Below, piece after piece: positions 5,131-6,176 of a stretch of DNA of 6,176 bases. Each line of letters begins with the position of its first letter. Within the stretch, counting starts at the first letter, position 1. The stretch is taken from assembly GCA_023250775.1 (NCBI GenBank), contig JAHFAA010000243.1, positions 1 through 6,176 of the forward strand, given 5' to 3'. A program made the translations under genes and the position numbers. Source of the DNA: Bdellovibrionales bacterium (lineage in GTDB: Bacteria > Bdellovibrionota > Bacteriovoracia > Bacteriovoracales > Bacteriovoracaceae). The notes under the pieces were generated by a model. The model was not told the DNA's origin and ran no database searches. It worked only from the letters and a program-made list of their open reading frames with translations.

Positions 5131-6176
5131 AACCCAAAATAATTTCTTCGATGGTCAGGGCCTCAACTAAATGTTCGAAGTGCTTTGCTCGTCCCGCCAG
5201 TTCCGTAATGGGTAGTGAACGAAGCCCCACATGCTCAAGACGAGCGGCATGTTTAGTCAAAATATCGCGCACCGACCCCGAAAGATAGACGGTGCCATGG
5301 CCAATGACCGTCACTCGCTGGGCGGACTCGGCAACCAAAGAAAGATTGTGGGTAATCAAAACAATCGTCGTACCACTTTGATTCAGCTTATGCAGAAGTT
5401 CCATCAAGGCACGACTCAAGTTGCGATCCATGCCTGCCGTCGGTTCGTCGAGAATCAACACTTCAGGCCTCATGGCAAGAACCGAGGCCAGGGCCACGCG
5501 CTGTCGGTCGGCGGCAATGAGAGAGAGAGGATGAGCTTTGGCGTGATGAGCGATTCCAACTAAGGCCAAACTTTCACAAACCCGTGCATTAATTTCAGAA
5601 GGCTCCAGTCCAAAATTTTTCGGCCCATAGGCCACTTCTTGCTCGACAGTATCACAAAATAACTGGCGCTCGGGATCTTGAAAAAGATAACCGATTTTAT
5701 GCGCACGCTCACTGGTATCGTAAGTTTGAAGATCAACATTTTTAAATAACACGTGACCGGATTCAGGATGAGCAAGACCGGCCAAAACTTTCGCTAAGGT
5801 TGTTTTTCCTCCGGCGTTTTGGCCGATTAAGGCGAGAAAATCGCCGGCGTTGATGCTGATATCAATTTCTTTTAAGGCATCTGATCCATCGGGATAGGTG
5901 TAGCGGATGTTCTTTCCCTCAAGAATAGTGGGGCCGGCGACAACGTTGTTATGTTGTTTTTGAACGGTAAAAAATTTCCCGTCTAATTGGGGAGTAAGTT
6001 CATCCAAACTTAGAAAAATTTCTTCTTGATCTGGAAGGAGTTTGCGTGCCAAACGCGAAACCTCAGGAACCCAAATGCCTTTTTCATTCAACAACTGCTC
6101 ATGAGTAAAAAATTCTTTTGGGGAAGCAACCAGCACACACGCACCTTGATCCATTAATACAAAACGATCGGCCACC
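5129..6176 (-). CDS. Two-cassette ABC ATPase, ECF-transporter type (5' end outside window)
   Basis: ATPase that powers uptake, probably of a vitamin or metal ion, at the inner membrane. The frame is open at the window edge. Its first visible residues (ADRFVLMDQGACVLVASPKE) match the tail of a preceding ABC domain, so this is the second half of a fused two-ATPase protein and the GTG at 6175 is not the real start. Numbering from that GTG, the second domain has Walker A GQNAGGKTT (118-126), Q-loop FQDPERQLF (Gln166), the ECF-like stretch VEQEVAYGPKNFGL, Walker B VLILDEP (239-245), D-loop AGMD and switch His276 (THN). The signature is atypical: LSLIAADRQR instead of LSGGQ-QR, two residues longer. 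I recall similar LS..ADRQR forms in some ECF ATPases, so it need not mean loss of function. Substrate and partner subunits lie outside the window. Confidence 0.9.
   Translation of the reverse strand, partial: VADRFVLMDQGACVLVASPKEFFTHEQLLNEKGIWVPEVSRLARKLLPDQEEIFLSLDELTPQLDGKFFTVQKQHNNVVAGPTILEGKNIRYTYPDGSDALKEIDISINAGDFLALIGQNAGGKTTLAKVLAGLAHPESGHVLFKNVDLQTYDTSERAHKIGYLFQDPERQLFCDTVEQEVAYGPKNFGLEPSEINARVCESLALVGIAHHAKAHPLSLIAADRQRVALASVLAMRPEVLILDEPTAGMDRNLSRALMELLHKLNQSGTTIVLITHNLSLVAESAQRVTVIGHGTVYLSGSVRDILTKHAARLEHVGLRSLPITELAGRAKHFEHLVEALTIEEIILG

Noticed and set aside
5231..5563. 110-residue frame on the + strand
   Set aside because: It is antisense to the conserved Walker B and signature region of the ABC ATPase, so a shadow frame.

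Overview
The window looks like a Gram-negative bacterial chromosome interrupted by a small AT-rich accessory element at a histidine tRNA gene. The diderm inference rests on a secreted, beta-barrel-like protein (1607-2233). A proteobacterial or Bdellovibrionota-like host would fit the gene styles, but nothing here settles the species.

Left flank (1-2393): the 3' part of an RluA-family pseudouridine synthase on the + strand meets, tail to tail with a 19-base overlap, a HAD-family phosphatase on the - strand. The phosphatase is preceded, 12 bases upstream on the same strand, by a predicted outer-membrane protein, so those two probably form an operon. Next comes tRNA-His (GTG anticodon) at 2394-2470, with a good promoter, an encoded CCA end, a GNRA-capped hairpin and a strong rho-independent terminator.

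Element (about 2471-5060): the last 21 bases of the tRNA gene recur at 5040-5060. The 55 bases carrying the GNRA hairpin and terminator (2483-2537) recur exactly at 5074-5128. This is the footprint of site-specific insertion at a tRNA 3' end, or of a related duplication. The 2.59 kb between the copies has no integrase. It carries three - strand genes: a 548-residue protein with an N-terminal SEC-C zinc motif and a central segment that may be a PD-(D/E)XK-like nuclease domain; a 100-residue protein that appears to be two tandem 50-residue repeats, with its own promoter and strong ribosome-binding site; and a 41-residue ORF starting in a GTGA overlap with it. Between the large gene and the right repeat lies a GC-rich, hairpin-dense segment without a convincing gene (about 4856-5040).

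Right flank (5129-6176): the C-terminal part of a two-cassette ABC ATPase resembling energy-coupling-factor (ECF) transporters. Its stop codon lies in the T tract of the right-hand terminator, which suggests this copy is the ancestral chromosomal one.

The most interesting part is the element: a minimal, integrase-less cargo cassette at a tRNA gene, carrying a candidate nuclease and two small unrecognised proteins. A defence role is plausible but is an inference from architecture and context only.
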